Shown: one piece after another, positions 45,018-54,473 of the stretch
Position numbering within the stretch: position 1 is the stretch's first letter
Layout of the letters: the number at the start of each line of letters is the position of its first letter
NCBI GenBank assembly: GCA_036794825.1
Contig: DAIRGA010000026.1
Coordinates: 11,147-75,146 of the forward strand
Direction of reading: 5' to 3'
DNA from: RZYY01 sp036794825
Lineage (GTDB): Bacteria; Bacteroidota; Bacteroidia; Bacteroidales; 4484-276
DNA length: 64,000 nt
Program-made: the position numbers and the translations under genes
Notes under the pieces: model-generated
Seen by the model: the letters and a program-made list of their open reading frames with translations, nothing else
The model's database searches: none
What the model was told of the DNA's origin: nothing

Positions 45018-46601
45018 ATGAAAAAGATATTCAACATATTATTGCTCGCAGCAGGATTGTTTGTACTGATTACCTCCTGCGTTAAAGACCTCGACACTAT
45101 ACCACTTGATAAGGATGTGGTAACCGCTGCAACTGTTTTTGAAGACCCTGCCGCCTACAAGGAAGTATTGGCCAAATTATATGCAGGTCTTGCGGTGTCA
45201 GGTCAGGATGGCCCCAGTGGCAACGCTGACATCAGCGGAATTGACGAGGGATTTGGCCAGTACCTCAGAGGATGGTGGTATCACCAGGAATTGCCCACCG
45301 ATGAGGCGGTAATTGGTTGGAACGACCAGACGATCAAAGATTTTCACAACATTTCATGGGGAACCAGCGACGTGTTTATTTCGGCGATGTATTACAGGAT
45401 ATTTTACCAGATTTCGGCCTGCAACGAATATATCCGCGAAACTACTGATAGTAAGCTGGACGAAAGAGGCGTAGCAGGTCAGCTCAGAACCGACGTAGAG
45501 CACTACCGCGCTGAAGCCAGATTCCTGCGTGCATTGAGTTACTGGCATGCGATGGATTTGTTTGGTAACGTGCCATTTGTCACCGAAAATGACGCCGTTG
45601 GAGCATTTTTCCCACAAAGAATAGAGCGGAAAGACCTTTTCAAATATGTTGTGGATGAACTGCAGGCCATCGAGGATAAACTTTTACCGCCCCGCTCGGA
45701 GTATGCAAGAGCCGACCAGGCTGCTGCATGGGCTTTGCTGGCAAAGGTATTCCTGAATGCCCAGGTGTATGCCGGCGAAAACAGGTATGCCGACTGTGCT
45801 GCTTACTGCAACAAAATCATCACCGCAGGTTATACCCTCCATCCGGCTTATCGCAATCTTTTCCTTGCTGATAATGAACAATGTACGGATGAGGTGATTT
45901 TTGCGGTAGCCTTTGATGGCGATGCAACCAGAACCTGGGGTGGAACAAATTTTATCATTCACGCAGCCATAGGCGGCAGTATGATTCCCGCTGATTTCGG
46001 GTTTGGAGGTGGCTGGGGCGGAACCCGCACCACTAGTGCCTTTGTTGACAAGTTCCCGAGCGAAACCGGGTCTCCCGATAAAAGGGGAATGTTTCACACG
46101 GACGGTCAAAATAAAGAGATTGTCAACATCGGCGAGTTTACCGACGGATATGCGATTACCAAATGGAGAAATGTAAAATCCAATGGTTCGGGCGGCAAAA
46201 GCCTCGATTTCCCGGATACCGATTTCCCGATGTTCCGCCTGGCCGATATTTACCTTATGTATGCCGAAGCTGCTGTCAACAATGCTGCTGATATTAACCA
46301 GGCGGTGCTATATGTAAACGAAATCAGAAAAAGAGCCTATGGAAACCTGACCGGTAATATTAACGCAGGACAGTTGACAATGGATTTCATCCTTGACGAA
46401 AGAGCGAGAGAACTTTATTGGGAGTGCCACCGCAGGACCGACCTTATCCGGCATGGAAAATTCACCACCTCTGATTATCTCTGGCCATGGAAGGGCAATG
46501 TAGCTGAAGGGAAAGCAGTGGATAATAAATATAACCTCTTCCCTATTCCGGCTTCGGATGTCACTGCAAATCCTAATCTCAAACAAAATGACGGATACTA
46601 A
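45018..46601 (+). CDS. susD: SusD/RagB-type glycan-binding lipoprotein
   Basis: The protein has about 527 residues with a lipoprotein signal peptide (MKKIFNILLLAAGLFVLITSC). The N-terminal SusD segment (TAATVFEDPAAYKEVLAKLYA) and C-terminal RagB signature (FPMFRLADIYLMYAEAA, LDERARELYWECHRRTDLIR) are clear. It forms a lid on the SusC transporter and captures glycan at the cell surface. The frame also has an ATG at 45000, but 45018 begins the typical signal peptide. It lies right after the susC gene. Confidence 0.95.
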   Translation: MKKIFNILLLAAGLFVLITSCVKDLDTIPLDKDVVTAATVFEDPAAYKEVLAKLYAGLAVSGQDGPSGNADISGIDEGFGQYLRGWWYHQELPTDEAVIGWNDQTIKDFHNISWGTSDVFISAMYYRIFYQISACNEYIRETTDSKLDERGVAGQLRTDVEHYRAEARFLRALSYWHAMDLFGNVPFVTENDAVGAFFPQRIERKDLFKYVVDELQAIEDKLLPPRSEYARADQAAAWALLAKVFLNAQVYAGENRYADCAAYCNKIITAGYTLHPAYRNLFLADNEQCTDEVIFAVAFDGDATRTWGGTNFIIHAAIGGSMIPADFGFGGGWGGTRTTSAFVDKFPSETGSPDKRGMFHTDGQNKEIVNIGEFTDGYAITKWRNVKSNGSGGKSLDFPDTDFPMFRLADIYLMYAEAAVNNAADINQAVLYVNEIRKRAYGNLTGNINAGQLTMDFILDERARELYWECHRRTDLIRHGKFTTSDYLWPWKGNVAEGKAVDNKYNLFPIPASDVTANPNLKQNDGY

Positions 46602-46619
46602 TCATTAAAATAACTGACA

Positions 46620-47774
46620 ATGAAAAAGATAGCATTTATAATCATCAACATCATAGGGCTAGGCCTTTTCAATTCCTGCGAAAAGGCCACACAGGATCCC
46701 GTGCTGGACCTGAGCAAATCCACCGCTGCCGCGCTCACTTCACCCGCTGACAACAGCCAGTTTGTATTTACGGAAGAGATACAGGACACCCTGATCACCT
46801 TCGAATGGAACCCGGCAGTTTATAATCTCGACAACCTCGAGAAAATACTCTACAGCCTTCAGATTGATTTGGCCGACAGCAGTTTTAAAAATGCTAAGGA
46901 ACTGGTGAGTACGAATGAAACTTCCTTCAGCATGACGGTTAAATCGTTGAACAACACACTGATTACTCTCGGCATAGCTCCGGAAATTCCAGGAAATGTC
47001 GAGGTAAGAGTAGTGTCGAGGTTTAATACTTCAAGTTCCTACTCCGTGCTTAACTCTGGAAATCTGGTGTTAACTGTAACTCCTTATGATGCTGCTCCGA
47101 CAGCTCCGCCACTTTACCTGATTGGCGACGGGACATCTGTTGGTTGGGACAACACCAACACCAGTCTCCAATTTGCGTTTGACAATGATTTGAAGGTTTA
47201 TAAAATTGTCGCTACACTGAGTGGTGGAGGAAAATGGATTAAAGCATTCGAAGTGCCTGGCCAGTGGGCGCCACAATGGGGAACCGATGCAACCGGAACC
47301 TCAACAGGCGGCCCGCTCGTTTACCGCCCCACTGAAGATGTGCCTGACCCACCAGCAATCCCAACACCTGCAGAACCCGGCGACTACCTGATCGTTTTCG
47401 ATCTGATCAACAAGGTTTATACAGTTACACCCTCCGACATTGCGCAAACCATGCATATCATAGGCGATGCAACCACTGCCGGATGGAACAATGCCCAGGC
47501 CGTACCAATGACCAAAGTCTCCCCGGGAAAATTCGAGCTGGTTACAACCCTTAGCGCATCAGCTACCGAAGGGTTCAAATTCCTGGTGAACCAGGGAGCA
47601 TGGGCGCCGATGTACGGGACAGTCGAAGGAGCAGCTTTCGGAAATGGCGTTCTGATTTACCGTGAAACCGAAGCCGATCCGGATCCCAAATCAATTCCCC
47701 CGCCCGCAACCACAGGCTCGTACCTGATCGAAATGGATATTGTGCAAATGACTTACAAAGTCACACCACAGTAA
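46620..47774 (+). CDS. SusE/SusF-like surface glycan-binding lipoprotein
   Basis: This 384-residue protein has a lipobox at FNSC (about 17-20), a SusE-type domain (SPADNSQFVFTEEIQDT then FEWNPAVY) and two repeats of a starch-binding-like module (LYLIGDGTSVGWDN and MHIIGDATTAGWNN, each followed by K.F..PG.WAP.YG-type strands). Such proteins hold glycan at the cell surface. SusE/F domains are best known for starch, but here they serve a locus with galactanases, so the ligand is probably galactan. A terminator follows. Confidence 0.88.
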   Translation: MKKIAFIIINIIGLGLFNSCEKATQDPVLDLSKSTAAALTSPADNSQFVFTEEIQDTLITFEWNPAVYNLDNLEKILYSLQIDLADSSFKNAKELVSTNETSFSMTVKSLNNTLITLGIAPEIPGNVEVRVVSRFNTSSSYSVLNSGNLVLTVTPYDAAPTAPPLYLIGDGTSVGWDNTNTSLQFAFDNDLKVYKIVATLSGGGKWIKAFEVPGQWAPQWGTDATGTSTGGPLVYRPTEDVPDPPAIPTPAEPGDYLIVFDLINKVYTVTPSDIAQTMHIIGDATTAGWNNAQAVPMTKVSPGKFELVTTLSASATEGFKFLVNQGAWAPMYGTVEGAAFGNGVLIYRETEADPDPKSIPPPATTGSYLIEMDIVQMTYKVTPQ

Positions 47775-47795
47775 ATCGAAAAGATTTTTTGACGT

Positions 47796-47830
47796 AAAAA
47801 AGCTGCTCTTCACGGGGCAGCTTTTTTTAT
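47796..47830 (+). terminator. Rho-independent terminator between SusE-like and GH53 genes
   Basis: AAAAAAGCTGC and GGCAGCTTTTTTT form a stem (about 10 bp, one bulge) followed by a T run, 21 bases after the SusE/F-like stop. It may lower expression of the enzyme genes relative to the transporter genes. Confidence 0.85.
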
Positions 47831-47931
47831 TTCCATTGATTGTTGTCTTTTATCAACCAGAATCTCACAAATTGGCGCTAAGGGCATTTTGTCCAAAAAG
47901 TCTATTTTTACATTCTTTTCAACTCGGTACA

Positions 47932-49623
47932 ATGAAAAAACTCATTTTCCTCTTTTTACTATCAACCTTCACTGACTTAAATGCACAAACTTTTTTCCTG
48001 GGCGCCGACCTCTCCTATGTGAACGAAATGGAGGATTGCGGGGCTGTTTATTATGAAAACCAGGTAACAAAGGATCCATATCTGATTTTTAGCAGCCATC
48101 AGGCTAATATTGCACGGTTCAGGCTTTGGCACTCTCCCGAATGGACTCAATACAGCACTTTGGAGGATGTGAAAAAATCCATAGGCAGGGCTAAAGCTGC
48201 CGGGATGACTGTGCTGCTCGATTTCCATTATTCCGACACATGGACCGACCCCGGTCAGCAGCTAATACCGGCTGCCTGGAATGAGATTTCGGATCTGACC
48301 ATCCTCGGCGATTCACTTTTTAATTATACCTACAACACACTGAACCACTTGCAGGGCTTGGGACTGCTGCCCGATATGGTACAAATTGGCAACGAAACCA
48401 ACGGCAACATCCTGGTCAAACAAGGTGAGCCTCTCTATCCAATCGTTTGGGAAAGAAACATTTACCTTTTCGAGCGTGGAATTATAGCGGTTAATGCCAT
48501 CAACCAAACCCACAGCGCTGACATAAAAACAGTGATTCACATTGCCAAACCAGAAAGCGCTTTAACCTGGTTTAATACCGCTGCTGGTCAAGGCTTCAAC
48601 GATTTTGATATCATCGGCATCTCCTACTATCCGGGTTGGTCAGTACACGACATCCGTGAGGCCGCTTCTATAATCGGCCAGCTAAGAACCACCCACCTAA
48701 AAGAGGTACTGATCGTCGAAACAGGCTATCCATGGACACTTTCGTGGTCTGACAACGCCAACAATCTGTTAGGGACTTCCAACTTATTGAAGACTTTTGG
48801 CAATTCCACTTCCGATGAAATCCAGCGCGATGTGATGACTGAACTTTCCTGGCTGGTCAGTGAAAGTGGCGGATTGGGTGTGATTTACTGGGAACCGGCC
48901 TGGGTGTCAACCCCATGTTCTACCCAGTGGAGTGTCGGTTCGCACTGGGAAAATGCCACTTTCTTCGATTTCGGTTACGACCTGCACCAGGGCATAGGTT
49001 TCCTCAGCTACGACTATTCCACAATGCCCCCGGGTCTTGACTCGGTTTTGGTGTCGTTTAAAGTTGATATGACCGGCGTAGATACTACCAGCGGTGTTTT
49101 TGTGACCGGCGATTTTACCGGCCAGAACTGGCTTTTCAGAGAGATGAGACATATCGGCCAAAATGTTTTTGAGTACACTGAGAAAATCCCCGGCAGAAGC
49201 ACCGGAGCCTATATTTTTCAAAATAAAGCCGACTGGAGCACCCAATCGCGTGAGCCGGTTCCTTCAGCCTGTGCCTTGAAATGGAATACTCACAGGGAGT
49301 TTGTCGTTAAAAACCAGCCTGTTGAATTCGCTTTTAAATGGGGCTCATGCGAAGGTATCAGCGGGTTGGCGGTGGATGGTCAGTTGGTTAACCAGGTGAA
49401 AATATTCCCAAATCCGACTACTTCTTCTTTCCTGCTTCACTCCAATCAAAATATCAGCAGGATTGAGATTGCCGACTATTTTGGTCGTATTGTGAAATCC
49501 ATTCCGATTCAAATGCTGTCCGAAATTAACGTTGATGTGTCGGATATTCCTTCAGGGGCTTATTTTGTTCATGTTTACAACGATTATTCACTATTGACTT
49601 CAAGAAAATTACTGGTAAAATGA
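47932..49623 (+). CDS. GH53 endo-beta-1,4-galactanase with T9SS sorting domain
   Basis: The protein has about 563 residues from the ATG at 47932, which starts the signal peptide MKKLIFLFLLSTFTDLNAQ. The GH53 domain (about 20-365) has the acid Glu in VQIGNETNG, the nucleophile Glu in LIVETGYPW, and FFLGADLSYVNEMED at its start. A beta-sandwich domain follows (SFKVDMTGVDTTSGVFVTGDF) that resembles a glycan-binding module. The last 75 residues are a T9SS type A sorting domain (VKIFPNPTTSSFLL, then SGAYFVHVY). It cuts pectic galactan outside the cell. It ends in an ATGA overlap with the next GH53 gene. Confidence 0.93.
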   Translation: MKKLIFLFLLSTFTDLNAQTFFLGADLSYVNEMEDCGAVYYENQVTKDPYLIFSSHQANIARFRLWHSPEWTQYSTLEDVKKSIGRAKAAGMTVLLDFHYSDTWTDPGQQLIPAAWNEISDLTILGDSLFNYTYNTLNHLQGLGLLPDMVQIGNETNGNILVKQGEPLYPIVWERNIYLFERGIIAVNAINQTHSADIKTVIHIAKPESALTWFNTAAGQGFNDFDIIGISYYPGWSVHDIREAASIIGQLRTTHLKEVLIVETGYPWTLSWSDNANNLLGTSNLLKTFGNSTSDEIQRDVMTELSWLVSESGGLGVIYWEPAWVSTPCSTQWSVGSHWENATFFDFGYDLHQGIGFLSYDYSTMPPGLDSVLVSFKVDMTGVDTTSGVFVTGDFTGQNWLFREMRHIGQNVFEYTEKIPGRSTGAYIFQNKADWSTQSREPVPSACALKWNTHREFVVKNQPVEFAFKWGSCEGISGLAVDGQLVNQVKIFPNPTTSSFLLHSNQNISRIEIADYFGRIVKSIPIQMLSEINVDVSDIPSGAYFVHVYNDYSLLTSRKLLVK

Positions 49624-50732
49624 AAGCAATTCTTATCTCGTTGCTATTTGTATACATCCTGATTGCAACTGGTTGTGAGCTACCACCTGCGAAAATCTAC
49701 CTCGGCGCCGATCTCTCCTACGTCAACGAAATTGAGAGCTGCGGTGGAATTTACCGGCAAAACGGAGAATCGGTTGACCCCTTCAATCTTTTCAGTGAGA
49801 AAGGAGCAAACATAGTCAGGATAAGACTTTGGCACACACCCGAGATTAATGAATTTTCGGGGCTTGAGGATGTAAAAAAAACCATCAGACGTGCAAAAGA
49901 CAATGAAATGGAAATACTGCTCGATTTTCATTACTCCGACACCTGGGCGGATCCTCAGCATCAGGTGATTCCGCGTGCGTGGGAGAATATTCAGGATTTG
50001 GATATTTTGGGCGATTCGCTCTTTAGTTATACTCTCAATACGCTGCTGGCGCTGGATCGGGAAGGGCTGTTGCCGGAATTTGTTCAGGTGGGCAACGAGG
50101 TCAACATCGAAATTATGCAACCTGCCGACAGCATGGTGGTGGATGCAATCAACTGGCCGCGCAACATTTTCCTGCTGAACAAAGGAATTGAAGCTGTAAA
50201 GGAAGCCTCCAAACTGACTGGCAAAAGCATCGAAATCATGATGCACATTGCCCAGCCAGAAAATGCTTTCTGGTGGTTCAGAAGCGCTATTGACAATGGT
50301 TTGAACGATTTCGGGTGGATTGGTCTTTCCTATTACCCAAAGTGGTCATCGTTCCCGTTTGATGAAATCCCCCAAGCCATTGATTCGCTAAAAAAAACAT
50401 TCGGAAAACAGATAATGATTATCGAAACGGCCTATCCTCACACGCTCGAAAATGCTGATGCAGCAGGAAACATTCTTGGTGAGGAGGCGCTGCTCCCAGA
50501 ATTCCGTGCCACACCCGATGGTCAGCTTACCTACCTGACCCAACTTACCAAACTAACGCTTGCAGGTGGCGGCAAAGGGGTGATTTACTGGGAGCCGGCC
50601 TGGATTTCCTCGGATTGCCGCACTCCCTGGGGACATGGTTCACACTGGGATAACGCCACATTTTTCGATGCCCGCAGCAACAATGAAGCGATGCCGGCTT
50701 TTCGGTTTTTCGATGTAAAACAATACCATTAA
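49620..50732 (+). CDS. GH53 endo-beta-1,4-galactanase, lipoprotein form
   Basis: This 370-residue protein has a lipoprotein signal peptide (lipobox ATGC near 17-20) and one GH53 domain with VQVGNEVNIE (acid Glu) and IIETAYPH (nucleophile Glu). It is a close paralogue of the preceding enzyme (YLGADLSYVNEIESCG) but lacks the C-terminal binding and T9SS domains. The signal type suggests membrane anchoring, at the cell surface or in the periplasm, where it would further cut imported oligosaccharides. It overlaps the upstream gene by 4 bases and precedes the GH2 gene by 3. Confidence 0.93.
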   Translation: MKAILISLLFVYILIATGCELPPAKIYLGADLSYVNEIESCGGIYRQNGESVDPFNLFSEKGANIVRIRLWHTPEINEFSGLEDVKKTIRRAKDNEMEILLDFHYSDTWADPQHQVIPRAWENIQDLDILGDSLFSYTLNTLLALDREGLLPEFVQVGNEVNIEIMQPADSMVVDAINWPRNIFLLNKGIEAVKEASKLTGKSIEIMMHIAQPENAFWWFRSAIDNGLNDFGWIGLSYYPKWSSFPFDEIPQAIDSLKKTFGKQIMIIETAYPHTLENADAAGNILGEEALLPEFRATPDGQLTYLTQLTKLTLAGGGKGVIYWEPAWISSDCRTPWGHGSHWDNATFFDARSNNEAMPAFRFFDVKQYH

Positions 50733-50735
50733 ATT

Positions 50736-53099
50736 ATGACAAGACAAGCTTTCAGCCAATCAATTATAGGATATCTTCTGATCCTTATAATGCTTTCGTG
50801 CTCACAAATGAAAGAGGAATTATCACCCAGGATGAGGCAAAACTTTGCCGAAGATTGGCAATTCAGGTTTGAGGAGGAGGCTGATTGGGAAAATGTAACC
50901 CTCCCTCACACTGCACGCATCGAGCCACTGGTTGTCAACGATCAGTGGCAGGGAAATGCCCTGTACCAGAAAACCATTGAACTGGAGGATATTAGCTTCA
51001 AAAAAATCTTCCTCTATTTTGAGGGGGTGATGCATGAAACCGATGTTTGGGTCAACGGGCAGCATCTGTGCCATCATATTGGCGGTTACCTGCCTTTTGA
51101 GGTTGACATCACTGAAGCTGTTTTGTCCGGCCAATCCAATCTGCTTGAGGTGAAGGTAAATAACGAAGACAATCCCGACATTCCTCCCGGAAAACCGCTC
51201 AAAGAGCTGGATTTCAACTACTATGGCGGAATCTACCGAAACGTTTACCTGATTACTACCAACCAGGTTTACATCACCAATCCCATTTCAGCCGGAAAAC
51301 CCGGAAGCGGCGGAGTTTTGGTAAGGTTTGATGATATCACTGCCGAATCAGCGAAGGGTTGGATTCAGGTGCATCTCAGAAATGAATCGAACGCTGCACA
51401 ATGGATACATTTCAAAGCGGAACTGTCAGATACTGGCGGTGATGAAGTGCAGATAACTTCAGAAAAGATTCTGATTAAGCCAGGTGAGGATCATGAACTG
51501 ACGGCAGAATTTATGGTAAAAAGCCCCCGGTTGTGGTCACCGGAAAATCCTGAGCTCTACCCGCTCAACATTGTCCTTCTGGCCAACAATGCACCAACGG
51601 ATCAATGGAGCGGGAAGGTGGGAATTCGGGAAATTGAGCTTAAAGAGGAGGGTTTCTTCTTAAATGGCAAAAAGATGTTTATCCGCGGAACCAACCGTCA
51701 CCAGGAGTATCCTTATGTCGGGTATGCGTTATCTGACGAAGCGCAGTACCGTGATGCTGTGAAAATCAAGAATGCAGGATTTGACTTTGTCAGACTATCG
51801 CATTATCCACAGGCTGAAGCATTTATGAAAGCCTGCGATGAGCTTGGATTGATGGTGATGAACTGCATCCCTGGCTGGCAATTTACAGGCGGTGATGTTT
51901 TTATAAAAAATGCCCTGAAAGACTGCCGGGATATGATTCGTCGCGACCGAAACCATCCTTCGGTGATTTTCTGGGAAGTCTCGCTTAACGAAACCGAAAT
52001 GTCTGACGAATTTATTCTCGAAGCCAACCGGATTCTGAAATCAGAACTTCCATTCGATGGCATTTACAGCGCCGGCTGGGTTGACCATGAGGCTTTCGAC
52101 CTGTTTATTCCAGCCCGCCAACACAGCCACCCGCCCGATTACTGGAATTTCTACAAAGATGGAAAACGAAACCTATTCATTGCCGAATATGGCGACTGGG
52201 AATACTATGCCCACAACGCCGGCTTTAATCAAACCGCATTTGCCGGGTTGAAGGAAGAAGAACGCACAAGCCGTCAACTGAGGGAGTTTGGTGAAAAACG
52301 CCTTCTGCAGCAGGCACTCAACTTCCAGGAAGCGGCTAATTCCAACAGGAAAGGAATTGCAACCATCGGCGATGCTAACTGGCTGATGTTCGACTACAAC
52401 CGCGGCTATGCCAATGACCTCGAGGCCTCAGGAATTTCGGATATTTTCCGAATACCAAAATTTGCTTTCTATTTCTATCAAAGCCAGCGCCCTCATGAAG
52501 TTCTTCCTATTCAGCATGTTGTATCAGGACCAATGGTACAAATTGCCAATTACTGGACAGAATCTTCACCAACAGAAGTGAAAGTTTTCAGCAATAGTGG
52601 CGAGGTAGAATTGTTTCTGAACAACAGGCTCATTGCGAGGCAAAAACCGGTAAGAGATCAATATTCATCTCACTTACAATACCCTCCATTTGTTTTTCTG
52701 GTTGGAAAATTTGAACCCGGAGAGTTGCGGGCAGTTGGATTTTTGGGTGATAAACCGGTTGCTGAGCATTCGGTGAGAACCCCACAACCTGCCGTTGCAC
52801 TGAAAATTGAGGTTGATACCTCGACCATCCCCATCAGCCAGACCAACGAAGATGTGGTTTTTGTTTACGCTTCGGTGATTGACGAAAACGGAACCCTGAT
52901 CCCTGACGCAGATCAATTGGTCACCTTCACGGTTGTAGGTGAAGCTTTTCTATTAGGTGAGAATCCAACCAGGGCAAAAGCCGGAATTGCTTCGGCTTTA
53001 CTGCGAACCAGGCCTTTAACAAAACCAATCGGCATTACAGCAAAAGCGCCAGGATTACAAGAGGCATCAATTGAGCTGACGCCCGGCGGTGATAATTAA
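50736..53099 (+). CDS. GH2 family beta-galactosidase-like glycoside hydrolase
   Basis: This 787-residue protein has a lipoprotein-like signal (LSCSQ near 27), the GH2 sugar-binding jelly roll (TRQ...WQGNALYQKTIEL and HETDVWVNGQHLCHHIGGY), an immunoglobulin-like domain, the barrel with acid Glu in VIFWEVSLNETE and nucleophile Glu in LFIAEYGDWEY, and a C-terminal beta domain. The normally conserved GNE is LNE here. In this locus it should release galactose from galacto-oligosaccharides. It ends the galactan operon; a GH2 with other beta-glycosidase activity cannot be excluded. Confidence 0.88.
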   Translation: MTRQAFSQSIIGYLLILIMLSCSQMKEELSPRMRQNFAEDWQFRFEEEADWENVTLPHTARIEPLVVNDQWQGNALYQKTIELEDISFKKIFLYFEGVMHETDVWVNGQHLCHHIGGYLPFEVDITEAVLSGQSNLLEVKVNNEDNPDIPPGKPLKELDFNYYGGIYRNVYLITTNQVYITNPISAGKPGSGGVLVRFDDITAESAKGWIQVHLRNESNAAQWIHFKAELSDTGGDEVQITSEKILIKPGEDHELTAEFMVKSPRLWSPENPELYPLNIVLLANNAPTDQWSGKVGIREIELKEEGFFLNGKKMFIRGTNRHQEYPYVGYALSDEAQYRDAVKIKNAGFDFVRLSHYPQAEAFMKACDELGLMVMNCIPGWQFTGGDVFIKNALKDCRDMIRRDRNHPSVIFWEVSLNETEMSDEFILEANRILKSELPFDGIYSAGWVDHEAFDLFIPARQHSHPPDYWNFYKDGKRNLFIAEYGDWEYYAHNAGFNQTAFAGLKEEERTSRQLREFGEKRLLQQALNFQEAANSNRKGIATIGDANWLMFDYNRGYANDLEASGISDIFRIPKFAFYFYQSQRPHEVLPIQHVVSGPMVQIANYWTESSPTEVKVFSNSGEVELFLNNRLIARQKPVRDQYSSHLQYPPFVFLVGKFEPGELRAVGFLGDKPVAEHSVRTPQPAVALKIEVDTSTIPISQTNEDVVFVYASVIDENGTLIPDADQLVTFTVVGEAFLLGENPTRAKAGIASALLRTRPLTKPIGITAKAPGLQEASIELTPGGDN

Positions 53100-53255
53100 C
53101 TGGATGACACGCACTAACAAGATCAACCGGCAAAACAATATTCTTATTCGGATGCGGATTTGTTGATTTCAAATTCAACTTGCAAGCACGCATTTTCTCC
53201 TGGAAAATAAATTCTCAGTTTCATTGTTTAATTGACTTCAAATTAAAGCTATCAG

Positions 53256-54269
53256 ATGATCAGATTTTACTTTTTTGTGATTATTATGATGATTCTGGCG
53301 GGGTATACATCCTGCATACAGAAAAATGAATCCACATCAGATTCTCATACAACCCCTGAACCCACGGATGAAATACTGAATAAGATTACTAGGACAATAG
53401 AAGCCAACCCCAATGATGACAAGCTTTACATCGAACGGGCAAATTATTATCTGGCCATTGATTCGGTGACCCTTGCCCTGCGCGACATCACTCTCGCCAT
53501 TGACATCAACAATCAGAATCCTGACCATTATATTATCCTCTCGGAGGCTTATCTGGCCTTGGGTAACCCAGATCGCTGCCTCGAAGGTTTGGAAAAAGCG
53601 CTGGAAATTTCTCCAAAAAACCAGGAAGCGCTGCTGAAGAAGGCACAGCTATTCCTGATTATGAGGCAATACGATAAAACCTACGAAACCATAAAGGAGT
53701 TAATCGCCATTGACAATTTTAATCCGATGGCTTACTATATTCGCAGCTTCGCACTGCTCGAACAAGGCGACACAGCCAACGCTATCCGCAACCTGATGGT
53801 GGCCATAGATCAGAAACAGGATTATTTTGAAGCATTTGTACAACTTGGCATAATCTATTCCAGCCAAAAAAACCCACGGGCAGCCGATTATCTTTTAACA
53901 GCCATCGAGCTAAAGCCTGAATCGCCCGAAGCATATTACCATTTAGGGTTATTTTTTCAGGAAAATGGTGAGCCGGAAAAAGCCATTGAGATTTACAACA
54001 ATATCCTAAACATCGAACCACGGTTTATCTTTGCCATTTACAATCTGGGATACATCTACCTGGTTTACTTCAAAGAGTTCGGGAATGCGGTAAATTATTT
54101 CAACCGCGTGCTGGAAATTGATCCCGGAAATTTTGAAGCGCTGTACAATCGCGGGTACGCCTATGAGTTAATGGGAAAAACAGAGTCTGCCAAAGATGAC
54201 TACCGTGAAGTGCTTGAGCTAAAAACCAATTACAAACTGGCAATCGAGGGTCTCAACCGGTTAGAGTAG
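53256..54269 (+). CDS. TPR-repeat lipoprotein
   Basis: This 337-residue protein has a lipobox-like YTSC (about 18-21) and then nine or so tetratricopeptide units (for example PDRCLEGLEKALEISPKNQE and PEKAIEIYNNILNIEPRFI). It should be a protein-binding scaffold on a membrane. It lies 156 bases after the GH2 gene and is not clearly part of the galactan locus. No partner can be named. Confidence 0.87.
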   Translation: MIRFYFFVIIMMILAGYTSCIQKNESTSDSHTTPEPTDEILNKITRTIEANPNDDKLYIERANYYLAIDSVTLALRDITLAIDINNQNPDHYIILSEAYLALGNPDRCLEGLEKALEISPKNQEALLKKAQLFLIMRQYDKTYETIKELIAIDNFNPMAYYIRSFALLEQGDTANAIRNLMVAIDQKQDYFEAFVQLGIIYSSQKNPRAADYLLTAIELKPESPEAYYHLGLFFQENGEPEKAIEIYNNILNIEPRFIFAIYNLGYIYLVYFKEFGNAVNYFNRVLEIDPGNFEALYNRGYAYELMGKTESAKDDYREVLELKTNYKLAIEGLNRLE

Positions 54270-54301
54270 TTCACCTATGGGGCTGAACAAGCAACCTGAA
54301 A

Positions 54302-54469
54302 TCACCTCTTAGCATTCATTTTATGTTTGAGGGCAGCTACTTTACAACCTGCTCCACTCGGACATCCGGAGCATGCGCCAGAATTTTCCCTGAAAAATTT
54401 TATAGTATTGCTAATTACCACCCAAAAGGTAATCATTAAAATAAGGTATGTTATTATCTCCTGAATCAT
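54302..54469 (-). CDS. FeoB-associated Cys-rich membrane protein
   Basis: A 55-residue frame, read from the reverse complement, starts with an ATG at 54469 and ends at the stop at 54302. It has one transmembrane helix (IITYLILMITFWVVISNTI), then GACSGCPSGAGC, with three cysteines, and a basic tail KHKMNAKR. This matches the small Cys-rich membrane proteins found after feoB in Bacteroidota and others, thought to help ferrous iron uptake or handling. It begins 4 bases after feoAB stops, so it is co-transcribed. Confidence 0.85.
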   Translation of the reverse strand: MIQEIITYLILMITFWVVISNTIKFFRENSGACSGCPSGAGCKVAALKHKMNAKR

Positions 54470-54473
54470 GATT

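Noticed and set aside
47836..47931. N-terminal extension of the secreted GH53 enzyme
   Set aside because: It would put 32 residues before a perfect signal peptide that starts at the ATG at 47932.
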